64,000 nucleotides of DNA from Kosakonia sp. SMBL-WEM22 (lineage in GTDB: Bacteria; Pseudomonadota; Gammaproteobacteria; Enterobacterales; Enterobacteriaceae): NCBI RefSeq assembly GCF_014490785.1, contig NZ_CP051488.1, positions 3,844,001 through 3,908,000 on the forward strand, given 5' to 3'. Below the pieces are notes generated by a model. It made no database searches. It was not told the DNA's origin and saw only the letters and a list, made by a program, of their open reading frames with translations. How positions within the stretch are numbered: the stretch's first letter is position 1; the number at the start of each line of letters is the position of its first letter. Positions 7,652-16,548 of this stretch are shown one piece after another. A program made the translations under genes and the position numbers.

Positions 7652-9313
7652 TTAAAACGTTTCCCAATCCCCTTCGGATTTTTTAACAGGAACGAACTCT
7701 TTTCGCGTAGCGGAAATAACAGGACGCACTGTTTCCATAACGTGCTGTTCACGGGCACGGGCGGAAACGTGATGTTCATTAACCACAAACTGCGCCACGA
7801 TCTGATCGAGGCTGCTGGCATGCTGCTCAACGCTGGTAGCCGTTTTCGCGGCGTTTTCTACCATCTGGGCGTTCTGCTGGGTAACCAGATCCATCTCATT
7901 CACCGCCTGAGCAATCTGATTAATTCCGGTGCTCTGCTCATCAGAGGCCGAGGTGATTTCCGCCATAATATCGGTCACCTGCACCACGGATTTAACAATC
8001 TCCTGCATTGAGGCACCAGCCAGTTCCACTTCCTGCGAGCCGGTATTCATATTGGCAACGCAGGTGTTAATCAGCTGGCGGATCTCTTTCGCCGCATCGG
8101 CGCTGCGTTTCGCCAGATTACGCACTTCACCGGCGACAACCGCAAAACCGCGGCCCTGCTCGCCCGCACACGCCGCTTCGACTGCGGCGTTCAGCGCCAG
8201 AATGTTGGTCTGGTTAGCAATGCTGTCAATCACGCTGTTGATATCGGCAATTTGACGAGAGTTCGCCGTGATTTCCACCATGATCTTGTCAAGATTGCTC
8301 ATCACTTCGCCGCCTTTCTGTGCGCTGACGCTGGCACTTTCCGCCAGTTGTTGCGCACTATGGGCATTATCGGCGTTTTGACGTACGGTTATTTTCAGCT
8401 CTTCCATGCTGGCGGCTGTTTCCTGCAGCGCAGACGCTTGCTGCTCAGTACGTGAAGAGAGATCGTTGTTGCTGGTCGCAATCTCCTGCGCGTTGCTATA
8501 GATATGCTTCACGCCGTTACGAATGCCATACACGGTGTCGGTCAGCGACTGACGCATCCCCTCCACTTCCGTTAGCATTTTGCCGATCTCATTCTGCGCA
8601 CCGGCCTCAATGCGGGTGCTCAGATTACCGGAAGCGATAGACTGAAAAGCGGTAACTGCCTGATCCAGGCGATTGAAAATGGTACGTTTTAACCAGATAC
8701 GGGAGACTAAGGCAGCGATGACGGCCAGAATGAGAGCGAACATAGCAAACATCGTCATACGCTGCGTATCGGCATGGGCGGTCTCACCAAAACCCGTCAC
8801 CAGCTCTTCAGCAAACGCGAGGTACTCATCCGCCAGTTCTTTTAAGGCGACACGCTGCTTTGCCTCATCAACTACATCGTTGGTATAAGCGGTGGGGTTA
8901 TTGATGTAGTTCATTTTCTTCAGCGAGAAGGCCAGAACGCTTTCAAAGCGCTTGTGGATTCTTGCCGCAATAACCTCTTCCTCTTCGGTCTTGAAAGGAA
9001 TGGTCATAAATTTGTTCATCTGTTTTTCCGCATCGGAAAACAACTTTTTCGCGCTGTCGATATCGGCCTGATTAACCGGCTGGTTAATCATGGTGGCCAG
9101 CATACCGGCGTTGACCTGCGCCATCGCATTAGAAAGGCCGAGAATCGCGCCATTCAACGCATCGATATTATTGTTGGTCATTACCGCATCATCGAAGTTA
9201 TCTGATGAGGATTTTGCACTGGACAATGCATAACTTGCCACAGCAATAATACAAACAATTAACAAACCAACCAGGATATTAATTCCTGTGGATATTTTTA
9301 AGTCTTTAAACAT
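7652..9313 (-). CDS. Methyl-accepting chemotaxis protein, Cys at a receptor-tip Arg position
   Basis: A 553-residue transmembrane chemoreceptor. A membrane helix (about 10-30) is followed by a periplasmic sensing region (about 31-185, four-helix-bundle type by length), a second membrane helix (about 187-207), a HAMP domain and a long cytoplasmic coiled-coil. It ends in DWETF, a variant of the NWETF tether that binds CheR and CheB. The signalling tip reads NAAVEAACAGEQGRGF: Cys382 (TGT, 8168-8170) stands where E. coli-type receptors have Arg (Tsr R388, part of the trimer contact). The second receptor in this window keeps Arg. The ligand cannot be told from sequence. The gene lies between flgL and fliA, and I see no sigma-28 promoter directly before it. 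Confidence 0.95.
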   Translation of the reverse strand: MFKDLKISTGINILVGLLIVCIIAVASYALSSAKSSSDNFDDAVMTNNNIDALNGAILGLSNAMAQVNAGMLATMINQPVNQADIDSAKKLFSDAEKQMNKFMTIPFKTEEEEVIAARIHKRFESVLAFSLKKMNYINNPTAYTNDVVDEAKQRVALKELADEYLAFAEELVTGFGETAHADTQRMTMFAMFALILAVIAALVSRIWLKRTIFNRLDQAVTAFQSIASGNLSTRIEAGAQNEIGKMLTEVEGMRQSLTDTVYGIRNGVKHIYSNAQEIATSNNDLSSRTEQQASALQETAASMEELKITVRQNADNAHSAQQLAESASVSAQKGGEVMSNLDKIMVEITANSRQIADINSVIDSIANQTNILALNAAVEAACAGEQGRGFAVVAGEVRNLAKRSADAAKEIRQLINTCVANMNTGSQEVELAGASMQEIVKSVVQVTDIMAEITSASDEQSTGINQIAQAVNEMDLVTQQNAQMVENAAKTATSVEQHASSLDQIVAQFVVNEHHVSARAREQHVMETVRPVISATRKEFVPVKKSEGDWETF

Positions 9314-9342
9314 AGCTGAACCTGAATAATAGGGAACACAAT

Positions 9343-9366
9343 AAACTCTCCGCGTTGGGAGAGCTT
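9343..9366 (-). terminator. Probable terminator between flgL and the chemoreceptor gene
   Basis: On the minus strand, GCTCTCCC and GGAGAG pair around a five-base loop and are followed by TTTATT. It is a short stem with a weak U-tract, so it would be a leaky terminator for flgKL. Confidence 0.55.
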
Positions 9367-9432
9367 ATTCATATATACATCTAATAACATTCCCATAATT
9401 GCGTACGGGATTTAAACATCCGAAGCGAAATA

Positions 9433-10356
9433 TCAGCCCATCACTTTGAAAATAGAGAGCTGCTGCATTGACTGAAATACCGTCATGGATGAGTTAAGCG
9501 CAAATTCCGACATCTTTGATTGTGATAATAAGGTAATCATTGAGTCCCAGTCCGAACCTAATGTTTCCTGCAGGCGGCTCTGCACATTGATACTTTGTGC
9601 TTCAGCGCTGAATCCAAGCGATTCAATCTGCTGCATATTGGTGCCCACGGTAGCGCGTACCTTGCCCAGGTTATCGATATTTGCCTTGATGCTGAGATTG
9701 GCATCATCCAGAACAGCTTGAAGCGCATCCCTGTCCGCATCGCTGGTGACCGGCTGTTTGAGCTGTGCAATTGCGCTATCGAGGGCTTTAAACAGGTCGT
9801 CCGGTGTGCCGCTCAGGAACACATCATTACCGGTATGACCGACCTGCATTTCAGTGCTGTCGGAGACAACCTGCGTCATGGCGGTATCGCCGCCGACATA
9901 GGTGCCATCGGCCTGGAACGGCGCGTTACCGGTTTTATATCCGGCAAAGATATAACGACCGTCGCTGTTTTTGGTGTTCGCCAGATCCAGCAGGTTATCG
10001 CGGATGCCCTGTAACTCTTCCGCCAGCGCAGCGCGATCCTCGTCAGAGTAAGCGCCGTTCCCGCCGGCAATCACTTTTTGCGTCAGGTTTTCTGTCAGCA
10101 GATTAGAGATGGAGTCGAGCGTGTTATCTTCCTGGCCTAATGCATCCTGCGCGTAGGTGCGCGCGGTGTCGTACTGGCTCATGCGCGACAGTGCCGTTTG
10201 TAAAGTGACAGATTGCGACGCGCCGGTCGGATCGTCAGAGGGCTTCAGCAGCGTCTGGCCGGCAGAGAGGCGGGTCGCAAGGTCGTTATAACCCGTCATC
10301 GCGTCACCCAGGCTGTCTATGCGGTTTTGAAAAATATAACTTGTGCTAAGGCGCAT
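9433..10356 (-). CDS. flgL: Hook-filament junction protein FlgL (HAP3)
   Basis: FlgL forms the second junction ring between hook and filament and is exported by the flagellar type III system. It has 307 residues (E. coli 317). It has the flagellin-like N-terminal coiled-coil (MRLSTSYIFQNRIDSL, then RLSAGQTLLKPSDDPTGA) and a C-terminal helix ending in MQQLSIFKVMG, as expected for the D0/D1 parts. The ATG follows GGGAAAAG. It lies 47 bp after flgK and they are probably cotranscribed. Confidence 0.96.
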   Translation of the reverse strand: MRLSTSYIFQNRIDSLGDAMTGYNDLATRLSAGQTLLKPSDDPTGASQSVTLQTALSRMSQYDTARTYAQDALGQEDNTLDSISNLLTENLTQKVIAGGNGAYSDEDRAALAEELQGIRDNLLDLANTKNSDGRYIFAGYKTGNAPFQADGTYVGGDTAMTQVVSDSTEMQVGHTGNDVFLSGTPDDLFKALDSAIAQLKQPVTSDADRDALQAVLDDANLSIKANIDNLGKVRATVGTNMQQIESLGFSAEAQSINVQSRLQETLGSDWDSMITLLSQSKMSEFALNSSMTVFQSMQQLSIFKVMG

Positions 10357-10403
10357 CGTCTTTTCCCGATCGTAGATTAAGCAACCCGGTTACCCGGGTG
10401 CGA

Positions 10404-12044
10404 TTAGCGGATATTTAAAATGGTGTCGAACAGCGTATTCGCGGTCTGCAGCACCTGCGCGTTCGCCTGATAGTACTGAGAGAACATCTGCAGGTTGACG
10501 TACTCTTCCGTGATATCGACCCCTGAAACGGACTGCTGCTGCAGCGCCCACTGGTCATAGACATTGGCGGCGGTCGACATATCTGCTTTCAGCGCGCTGA
10601 CGGAAGAGCCAACGGAGCTGACCAGGCTGGCGTAAGCGCCGGAGAGCGTCTTCCCATCGACTACCTCTTCATCTTTGATAGCAATCAGATCGAGGATGTT
10701 TTCGTTATCGCTCTGATCGTCCGGATCGGCAGATTTCGCCGCGGCGATCTGATCGCCGTCGGTGATCGCTACGGTCAGGTTATCTGCCGCGCCGTCGGTC
10801 GGGTTGAGGGTGAAGCTGTCGCCCGGCTGCGGTGCGCCGCCCGGTGTGACGGAGATACCTTCAAACTCCAGTTCGCCGTTGCTGCCAATCGTCGGCGTGA
10901 TACTGCGGCCATCGCTGGTAGTAATGGTCCAGTCGGTGCTGCCCGGGCCGTTATAGACCAGTTCGTAATCTTCCGATTTCACCGATGGAATATCGGTGAA
11001 GTTAACGTCCAGCGAACCGGTACCGGTGTTATTGATGTTGCCCACCGCCAGCGGATCGGCAATGTCGAAGAGATCGCCGCCGGCATTGCCGTCAAGATCG
11101 TACCCCTGGGCGTTCACTTCGTTGAATTTGTTCGCCATCTGCAGCGCCAGCTGGTTGAGCTGATCGCGCGCGGAGACCAGATCTTCGTTGCGGAATTTAA
11201 ACAGCCCACCCAGCTCGCCAGTGGTCTTCTCTTCATCCAGCGGTAAGGCATTGCCAGAGGCGTCAACATACGCCACCACGGTAGTATTGGGATCGCTTGC
11301 CGACGCGCTGGCCTGTAATTCGTAGGATTTGCCACCGCTCACCAACGCCATGCCGTTTTGCATCGAGACGCTGACCGCACCGGTATCGCTGTTTTCGCTA
11401 ACTTTGATGCCGATCTTCTCGCTGAGCTGGCTGAGCAGCTGATCGCGCTGATCAAGCAGGTCGGCAGGCATACCGCCAGTCTGGCCGTGTACCTTCTCAA
11501 TCTGTTCATTGAGAGTCGCCAGCTGGCTGGTATAGGAGTTGATATCGTCAACACTCTGGCTAATCTGCGTGTTGGTACTCTGCTCAAGGCCGTTTAAGGT
11601 TTTGCTGTTGCTGCGATACTGGTTCGCCAGCGCGTTGAACTCGGCAAGCACGCTTTGACGTGCGGCCGGATCGACCGGGTCTTTACTCACGGACTCCATG
11701 GCTTCAAATAAGCTATCCATGGTGACAGAGATATTGTTGGTGCTGTCGCCGAGCATGTCATCAATTTGGCTGACCTGCTGATAACGGCTATTAAGGGTAT
11801 AAAATTCCGTGGACGCGCCACGGACCTGATTCGTCATAAACCCGTCGTAAGCGCGCTGCACATCACCGACTTTTACGCCATAGCCAAAGAAGCCATAGCT
11901 TGTGGATTTCCCGCCCGCCTCGCCGAGAATAATATTCTGGCGGCTATAGCCTGTTGTTGTGGCATTGGACAAGTTATTACCTACCACATTTAACGCATTC
12001 TGCGCGGCGTTAAGCCCGGACTGGGCCAGATTGATTAAATTCAT
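10404..12044 (-). CDS. flgK: Hook-filament junction protein FlgK (HAP1)
   Basis: FlgK is the first junction protein on the hook tip. It has 546 residues, essentially E. coli length. The conserved ends are visible: the N-terminal rod/hook-family motif ALNVVGNNLSNATTTGYSRQ and the C-terminal SGVDITEEYVNLQMFSQYYQANAQVL. The middle (about 300-450) is the variable surface domain. A possible sigma-28 promoter lies upstream (12114-12140). The gap to flgJ is 105 bp, so flgKL may be a separate late transcript. Confidence 0.97.
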   Translation of the reverse strand: MNLINLAQSGLNAAQNALNVVGNNLSNATTTGYSRQNIILGEAGGKSTSYGFFGYGVKVGDVQRAYDGFMTNQVRGASTEFYTLNSRYQQVSQIDDMLGDSTNNISVTMDSLFEAMESVSKDPVDPAARQSVLAEFNALANQYRSNSKTLNGLEQSTNTQISQSVDDINSYTSQLATLNEQIEKVHGQTGGMPADLLDQRDQLLSQLSEKIGIKVSENSDTGAVSVSMQNGMALVSGGKSYELQASASASDPNTTVVAYVDASGNALPLDEEKTTGELGGLFKFRNEDLVSARDQLNQLALQMANKFNEVNAQGYDLDGNAGGDLFDIADPLAVGNINNTGTGSLDVNFTDIPSVKSEDYELVYNGPGSTDWTITTSDGRSITPTIGSNGELEFEGISVTPGGAPQPGDSFTLNPTDGAADNLTVAITDGDQIAAAKSADPDDQSDNENILDLIAIKDEEVVDGKTLSGAYASLVSSVGSSVSALKADMSTAANVYDQWALQQQSVSGVDITEEYVNLQMFSQYYQANAQVLQTANTLFDTILNIR

Positions 12045-12113
12045 TGGTATCGATCCTTACCAGAGGAGGAGGAGGAGATAAGAAGCCCCCGATAAAAGTA
12101 GTGCTCTCTATAT

Positions 12114-12140
12114 CTATCGGCCCTGCAAAATTTCGCTAAA
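12114..12140 (-). promoter_or_regulatory. Possible sigma-28 promoter for flgKL
   Basis: On the minus strand GCCGATAG (12114-12121) matches the sigma-28 -10 consensus GCCGATAA at 7 of 8 bases. The -35 octamer at the 11-base spacing is poor (TTTAGCGA). flgK has a sigma-28 promoter in E. coli and Salmonella, so the position is expected. I regard this as moderate support only. Confidence 0.45.
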
Positions 12141-12149
12141 GCCTGCAGC

Positions 12150-13106
12150 CTAAAATAATGTGGAAAAATCCGAAGAATATGCCTCTGTCGCTTCACTCAC
12201 CCTATTTCGCACCTGCTGAATGATATTGATCAATTTTTTCGCATAGGCCGGATCCGTTGCATAACCCGCAGACTGCAACGCTTTTGCCGCTATTTCCGGA
12301 GTTTCCGAATTCACAACATTTTTATAACGAGGATTACGACTAATTAACGAGGTATAATCTTCCAGCGCTTCGGCATAAGAGGAATAAACTTTAAATTTGT
12401 CCTTTATTTTTTGCGCCACGCCATTTTCATATTCGGTGGTGGTTATTTCCGTCGTTTCGCCCTGCCACCCCGCTGTCGCTTTTACGCCAAATAAGTTATG
12501 GCTCGGTTTACCCTCCTCGGTGAGTATTTCCCGTTTACCCCAGCCGGACTCCAGCGCCGCCTGGGCAATAATCAATTGATGGGGAATACCGCTTAAACGC
12601 GCCACCGCCATGGCCGGTGCCATCATGCGGGAGATAAAACCGCCGCCGGGAATGGCGGGTACTTCGGGCAGCGCTGTCCGTCCATCACTGGCCTGCGCCG
12701 CCCCCTGCTCTGCCGGTTGCAGACGCAGCGGCACGCTAATAAAGCGTGCCGGACTGATATTGAGGGGAACTTCACGCGTGGAAGTGACCGTTTCCGCCAC
12801 CGCATCGCTTTTGCCGGTCAGCTGCTTAACCATCAGATCGGCAAACCCCATCCTGCCTTTGTCAGCGATGTTTTGCGAAATCTGCTGGTCATAGAGTGAG
12901 GTGAACATCTCCGACTGCTGGGTATTGAACAGCCCATCTTTAAAGCTGGCCTGGCGCATGCTTTTCAGCATCATCTGCACGAACAGGCCCTCCATCTGTT
13001 TAGCAACGGCAGTCAGCGCCTGCGGTGAATCATTGCGCGCCGCCAGCTTTAACGCATCCAGGCTGTGGGCGTCAAACGCCGCCTGCGGTACAGAAGAGCC
13101 AATCAT
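12150..13106 (-). CDS. flgJ: Rod assembly protein and muramidase FlgJ
   Basis: FlgJ caps the growing rod and cuts a hole in peptidoglycan. It has 318 residues (E. coli 313). The N-terminal half (about 1-110) is the rod-capping domain, with VAKQMEGLFVQMMLKSMRQA. The C-terminal half is the glucosaminidase domain, with QAALESGWGKREI, SHNLFGVKA and the AGYATDPAYAKKL segment. The expected catalytic Glu in ALESGWG is present. Between the halves is a linker rich in Ala, Pro and Gly. The start codon overlaps the flgI stop by one base. Confidence 0.97.
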   Translation of the reverse strand: MIGSSVPQAAFDAHSLDALKLAARNDSPQALTAVAKQMEGLFVQMMLKSMRQASFKDGLFNTQQSEMFTSLYDQQISQNIADKGRMGFADLMVKQLTGKSDAVAETVTSTREVPLNISPARFISVPLRLQPAEQGAAQASDGRTALPEVPAIPGGGFISRMMAPAMAVARLSGIPHQLIIAQAALESGWGKREILTEEGKPSHNLFGVKATAGWQGETTEITTTEYENGVAQKIKDKFKVYSSYAEALEDYTSLISRNPRYKNVVNSETPEIAAKALQSAGYATDPAYAKKLINIIQQVRNRVSEATEAYSSDFSTLF

Positions 13107-14224
13107 CAGTTGATCTCCAGACGAGCATGCAGGCAGCCTGCGGTTTTCATCGATTGCAGAATCGCCATCAAATCATTCGGCGTTGCGCCAAGACCATTCA
13201 GGGCGCGGACAACATTGTTGAGATCGGTACTGGTCTGTACACGCTGCAGAGAGCCGCTCTGTTCACGCACCGAGAGCTGCGTATTTTGCGTCACCACCGT
13301 CTGGCCGCCGGCCAGCGGTGCATTAGGCTGATTGACCTGCTGATTCTGCGCCACTTCGACGGTCAGATCTCCCTGCGCAACGGCGCAAGCGTCGAGAGAG
13401 ACATGGCCATTCATCACCACCGAACCGGTGCGCGAGTTAATAATGATGCGCGCATCACCGGCGTCTACCCGCAGCGGCAGATCCTGCACTGCGGAGAGAA
13501 AGCGCACGCGCGCCGCGCTGTCGAGCGGTGCACGCAGGCTCACGGTACGGGCATCTTCCGCCACGGCCGCGCCGCCATAACGCCGGTTAATGGCATCGCT
13601 GATCTGCTGGGCCACGGTGAAGTCATCCTGGTGCAGCACCAGTTTCAGCGTGCTCTGCCCGGCAAAATTAGAGGGCACCTCACGCTCAACCGTTGCGCCG
13701 CCGCTGATGCGTGCGCCATTCAGCTGGTTAACCTGCACACGGTTGCCGCCCGCCTGCGCGCCTGCGCCGGAAACCAGCAGGTTCCCCTGCGCCAGCGCGT
13801 AAATCTGGCTGTCCGCGCCCTTCAGCGGCGTCATCAGCAGCGTACCGCCGCGCAAACTTTTGGCGTTGCCCATTGAAGAGACCACGACATCGATCTTCTC
13901 TCCGGCGCGGGCAAAGGGCGGCAGCTCTGCAGTCACCATTACCGCAGCGACGTTTTTCAGCTGCATATTGACCCCCGCAGGCACGGTAATACCGAGCTGC
14001 GAAAGCATGTTGTTAAGGCTTTGGGTGGTAAACGGCGTCTGCATGGTCTGATCGCCGGTACCATCCAGGCCCACCACCAGGCCGTAGCCCATCAGGGAGT
14101 TGCCGCGAACGCCCTGAATCGAGGCGAGATCCCGGATCCGCTCGGCGCTGGCCTGACTGGCGACAAGCGCCGACAGACAGCAGAAGAGCGCCAGATAACG
14201 CATAAAGGAAGATATTTTCATCAT
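13106..14224 (-). CDS. flgI: Flagellar P-ring protein FlgI
   Basis: FlgI forms the bushing ring in the peptidoglycan layer around the rod. It has about 372 residues with a Sec signal peptide ending near VASQASA. The mature protein begins ERIRDLASIQGVRGNSLMGYGLVVGLDGTGD, the conserved FlgI opening (only part is quoted as evidence here: QGVRGN and LVVGLDGTGD). Two ATGs (14224 and 14221) follow directly on the flgH stop with no clear ribosome site, so translation is probably coupled to flgH. A TTG three bases further upstream is less likely to be the start. Confidence 0.96.
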   Translation of the reverse strand: MMKISSFMRYLALFCCLSALVASQASAERIRDLASIQGVRGNSLMGYGLVVGLDGTGDQTMQTPFTTQSLNNMLSQLGITVPAGVNMQLKNVAAVMVTAELPPFARAGEKIDVVVSSMGNAKSLRGGTLLMTPLKGADSQIYALAQGNLLVSGAGAQAGGNRVQVNQLNGARISGGATVEREVPSNFAGQSTLKLVLHQDDFTVAQQISDAINRRYGGAAVAEDARTVSLRAPLDSAARVRFLSAVQDLPLRVDAGDARIIINSRTGSVVMNGHVSLDACAVAQGDLTVEVAQNQQVNQPNAPLAGGQTVVTQNTQLSVREQSGSLQRVQTSTDLNNVVRALNGLGATPNDLMAILQSMKTAGCLHARLEIN

Positions 14225-14227
14225 CAA

Positions 14228-14944
14228 TCAAAAAGGAGAAAGGTTAAGGAACAGGCGTTGTAACCAGCCCATCTGCTGCGCTTCGTTGATATAGCCGTTA
14301 CCGACATATTCAATACGCGCATCTGCCACCTGGGTCGATACAACGGTGTTGCTGGCGCTGATGGTGCGCGGGTTCACGATGCCGGAGAAGCGGATGAACT
14401 CCGTTCCCTGATTAATGGCAATCTGTTTTTCCCCCACCACGGCCAGGTTGCCGTTTTCCAGCACCTGTTTCACTGTCACGGTGATGGTGCCGCTAAAGGT
14501 ATTTTTCGCTGCCGCCCCGCCTTTACCGGCGAAGTCGTTGGTGCCGCTCAGCGAAGCATCGGCTTTACCGCCGCCCACCAGCCCGGAGAGGAAGCCCGGT
14601 ACGGTGCTCATGCCCACATCCGTCGAGCCATCGCGCGAGGCGGTGGCAGAGGAGCTTTTGCTGGCGCTGACGTTCTCCTGCAGCGTAATGGTCAGCGTGT
14701 CGCCGACATTGCGCGGACGGCGGTCCTCAAACATTGGTTGATAACCATAATTCATCGCCTGCCCTGACTGAAAAATTGCGCCGTTAACCGATGCGGCAGC
14801 AACCGGTGCGGGCGCGGCAGAGGTTTCCCCCCCTACCAGCGGTTTTTGTGGAATGTAAGCGCAGCCGGTTAACAGACTCATTAACAGGAGCGTTGAGGCC
14901 ATACGGCCCAGCGTAGTTTCAGAGCAAGGGAGATTAGTCATCAT
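14228..14944 (-). CDS. flgH: Flagellar L-ring lipoprotein FlgH
   Basis: FlgH forms the outer-membrane L-ring. The lipobox LLTGC is clear, and the mature lipoprotein starts CAYIPQKPLVGG. The conserved FEDRRPRNVGDTLTI and INQGTEFIRFSGIVNPRTIS segments are present. I use the ATG at 14944 (238 residues). A GTG two codons upstream is possible. An ATG just before the lipobox would give a signal peptide with no basic residue and is unlikely. E. coli FlgH has 232 residues. Confidence 0.95.
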   Translation of the reverse strand: MMTNLPCSETTLGRMASTLLLMSLLTGCAYIPQKPLVGGETSAAPAPVAAASVNGAIFQSGQAMNYGYQPMFEDRRPRNVGDTLTITLQENVSASKSSSATASRDGSTDVGMSTVPGFLSGLVGGGKADASLSGTNDFAGKGGAAAKNTFSGTITVTVKQVLENGNLAVVGEKQIAINQGTEFIRFSGIVNPRTISASNTVVSTQVADARIEYVGNGYINEAQQMGWLQRLFLNLSPF

Positions 14945-14989
14945 ATTCACTACAGGTAATGCAGCCGCGAGCGCGCCCGCGGCCAGGGT

Positions 14990-15772
14990 TCAAAGTTGTG
15001 ACAATCGTTGCAGCATCTGGTCAGAGGCCGAGACCGCCTTACTGTTAATCTCATAGGCGCGCTGGGTCTGAATCATATTGACCAGCTCTTCCGCCACATT
15101 AACGTTGGAGGTTTCGACATAGCCCTGCTTGAGGGTGCCCGCGCCGTTGAGACCCGGCGTAGATTCATTCGGCGCACCCGATGATTGCGTTTCGCGATAG
15201 AGGTTTTCACCAATACTTTCAAGGCCGGAGTCGTTGATAAACGAACTCAGCGTCAGCTGTCCCACCTGCTGCGGCGCGGTCTGGCCTGGCACCGTGACGC
15301 TTACCGTACCGTCGTTGCCGATGGTCAGGCTCTGCGCATCCTGCGGGATAGTGATTGCTGGCTGCACCTGATAACCGCTGGCGGTCACCAGTTGACCGTT
15401 CTGGTCAAACTGGAAAGATCCATCGCGGGTATAGGCGGTGGTGCCGTCCGGCAGCAGCACCTGGAAGAAGCCGCCGCCTTCAATGGCGACATCCTTGCTG
15501 TTGTTGGTCTGCGTCAGGCTACCCTGGCTGTGAATACGCTCGGTCGCCACCGGACGTACGCCGGTGCCAAGCTGTAAACCAGACGGAATCGTGGTCTGCT
15601 CAGACGACTGCGCACCTGGCTGGCGCAGGGTCTGATAGATCAGATCTTCAAACACCGCCCGCTGGCGTTTAAAGCCGTTGGTGCTGACGTTTGCCAGGTT
15701 GTTGGAAATTACATCCATATTGGTTTGCTGGGCTTCGAGGCCGGTTTTCGCAATCCATAAAGAGCGGATCAT
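14990..15772 (-). CDS. flgG: Distal rod protein FlgG
   Basis: FlgG forms the distal rod. It has 260 residues, exactly E. coli length. The N-terminal rod motif (TNMDVISNNLANVSTNGFKR) and the C-terminal ETSNVNVAEELVNMIQTQRAYE are standard for the FlgG/FlgE family. It lies 23 bp after flgF in the flgB-J operon. Confidence 0.97.
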   Translation of the reverse strand: MIRSLWIAKTGLEAQQTNMDVISNNLANVSTNGFKRQRAVFEDLIYQTLRQPGAQSSEQTTIPSGLQLGTGVRPVATERIHSQGSLTQTNNSKDVAIEGGGFFQVLLPDGTTAYTRDGSFQFDQNGQLVTASGYQVQPAITIPQDAQSLTIGNDGTVSVTVPGQTAPQQVGQLTLSSFINDSGLESIGENLYRETQSSGAPNESTPGLNGAGTLKQGYVETSNVNVAEELVNMIQTQRAYEINSKAVSASDQMLQRLSQL

Positions 15773-15795
15773 GCTGTTGTTCTCCTTACCGCGGC

Positions 15796-16542
15796 CTAAC
15801 TGGCGCTCAGTAACTGATTGGCTTTCTGTTCATTGTCATCGACGCTGGTGATGACTTTCATATTCATGTCGAAGCCGCGTGAGGTGGCGATCATCTCCAC
15901 CATCGATTTCACCGGGCTGACGTTGCTCCCCTCCAGCATGCCGGGCATCAGACGCAGATCGGCATCGGCGGGCAGCACGGCGGCAGCGGCCGGATCGGCG
16001 ACGTGGAACAGGCCATCGTCACCATGTTTCAGCATGCCAGTGGTGGCATTGACCATCTTCAGGCGACCAATCTGCGCCAGCGCGGAGGGCTCATCACCCG
16101 CACCCAGCGCGGTAATGGTGCCGTCCGCGGCAAGTGTCAGTTCTGCCTGTGGTGGAACGGCAAGCGGGCCGCCATCGCCAATCAGCGGCATACCGTGGAC
16201 CCGCAGCTGGCCGTCGGCATCCACTTCGATGTTGCCATCTTTGGTGTAGCCTTCACTGCCGTCGGGCAACTGCACTGCCAGCCAGCCGTTCTGCGGCATC
16301 GCCACGTCAAGGTTGCGCCCGGTGGCCTGCATCGCGCCCATGGTGCTGTCGCTCCACGGCGTCGACTCCGTCACCATCGTGCGGGTCTCCACCGACGGGC
16401 CGCGCACCGGGATCGCGCGATAGGCGGCGATCTGCGCCCGGAACCCGTTGGTCGATGCGTTCGCCAGATTGTTTGAGGTCACCGCCTGGCGGTTGAGCGC
16501 CGCGTTAGCCGCGCCCATTGCGGTATATATCGCTCGATCCAT
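15796..16542 (-). CDS. flgF: Proximal rod protein FlgF
   Basis: FlgF is a proximal rod subunit. It has 248 residues (E. coli 251). The N-terminal motif is AVTSNNLANASTNGFRAQ. The C-terminus carries LEGSNVSPVKSMVEMIATSR, the FlgF variant of the rod/hook C-terminal motif. It lies 6 bp after flgE and is part of the class 2 flg operon. Confidence 0.96.
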   Translation of the reverse strand: MDRAIYTAMGAANAALNRQAVTSNNLANASTNGFRAQIAAYRAIPVRGPSVETRTMVTESTPWSDSTMGAMQATGRNLDVAMPQNGWLAVQLPDGSEGYTKDGNIEVDADGQLRVHGMPLIGDGGPLAVPPQAELTLAADGTITALGAGDEPSALAQIGRLKMVNATTGMLKHGDDGLFHVADPAAAAVLPADADLRLMPGMLEGSNVSPVKSMVEMIATSRGFDMNMKVITSVDDNEQKANQLLSAS

Positions 16543-16548
16543 CCGCTA

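Noticed and set aside
9314..9432. Sigma-28 promoter for the flagellar-locus chemoreceptor
   Set aside because: No match on the minus strand in the gap; the gene is more likely read through from flgKL.
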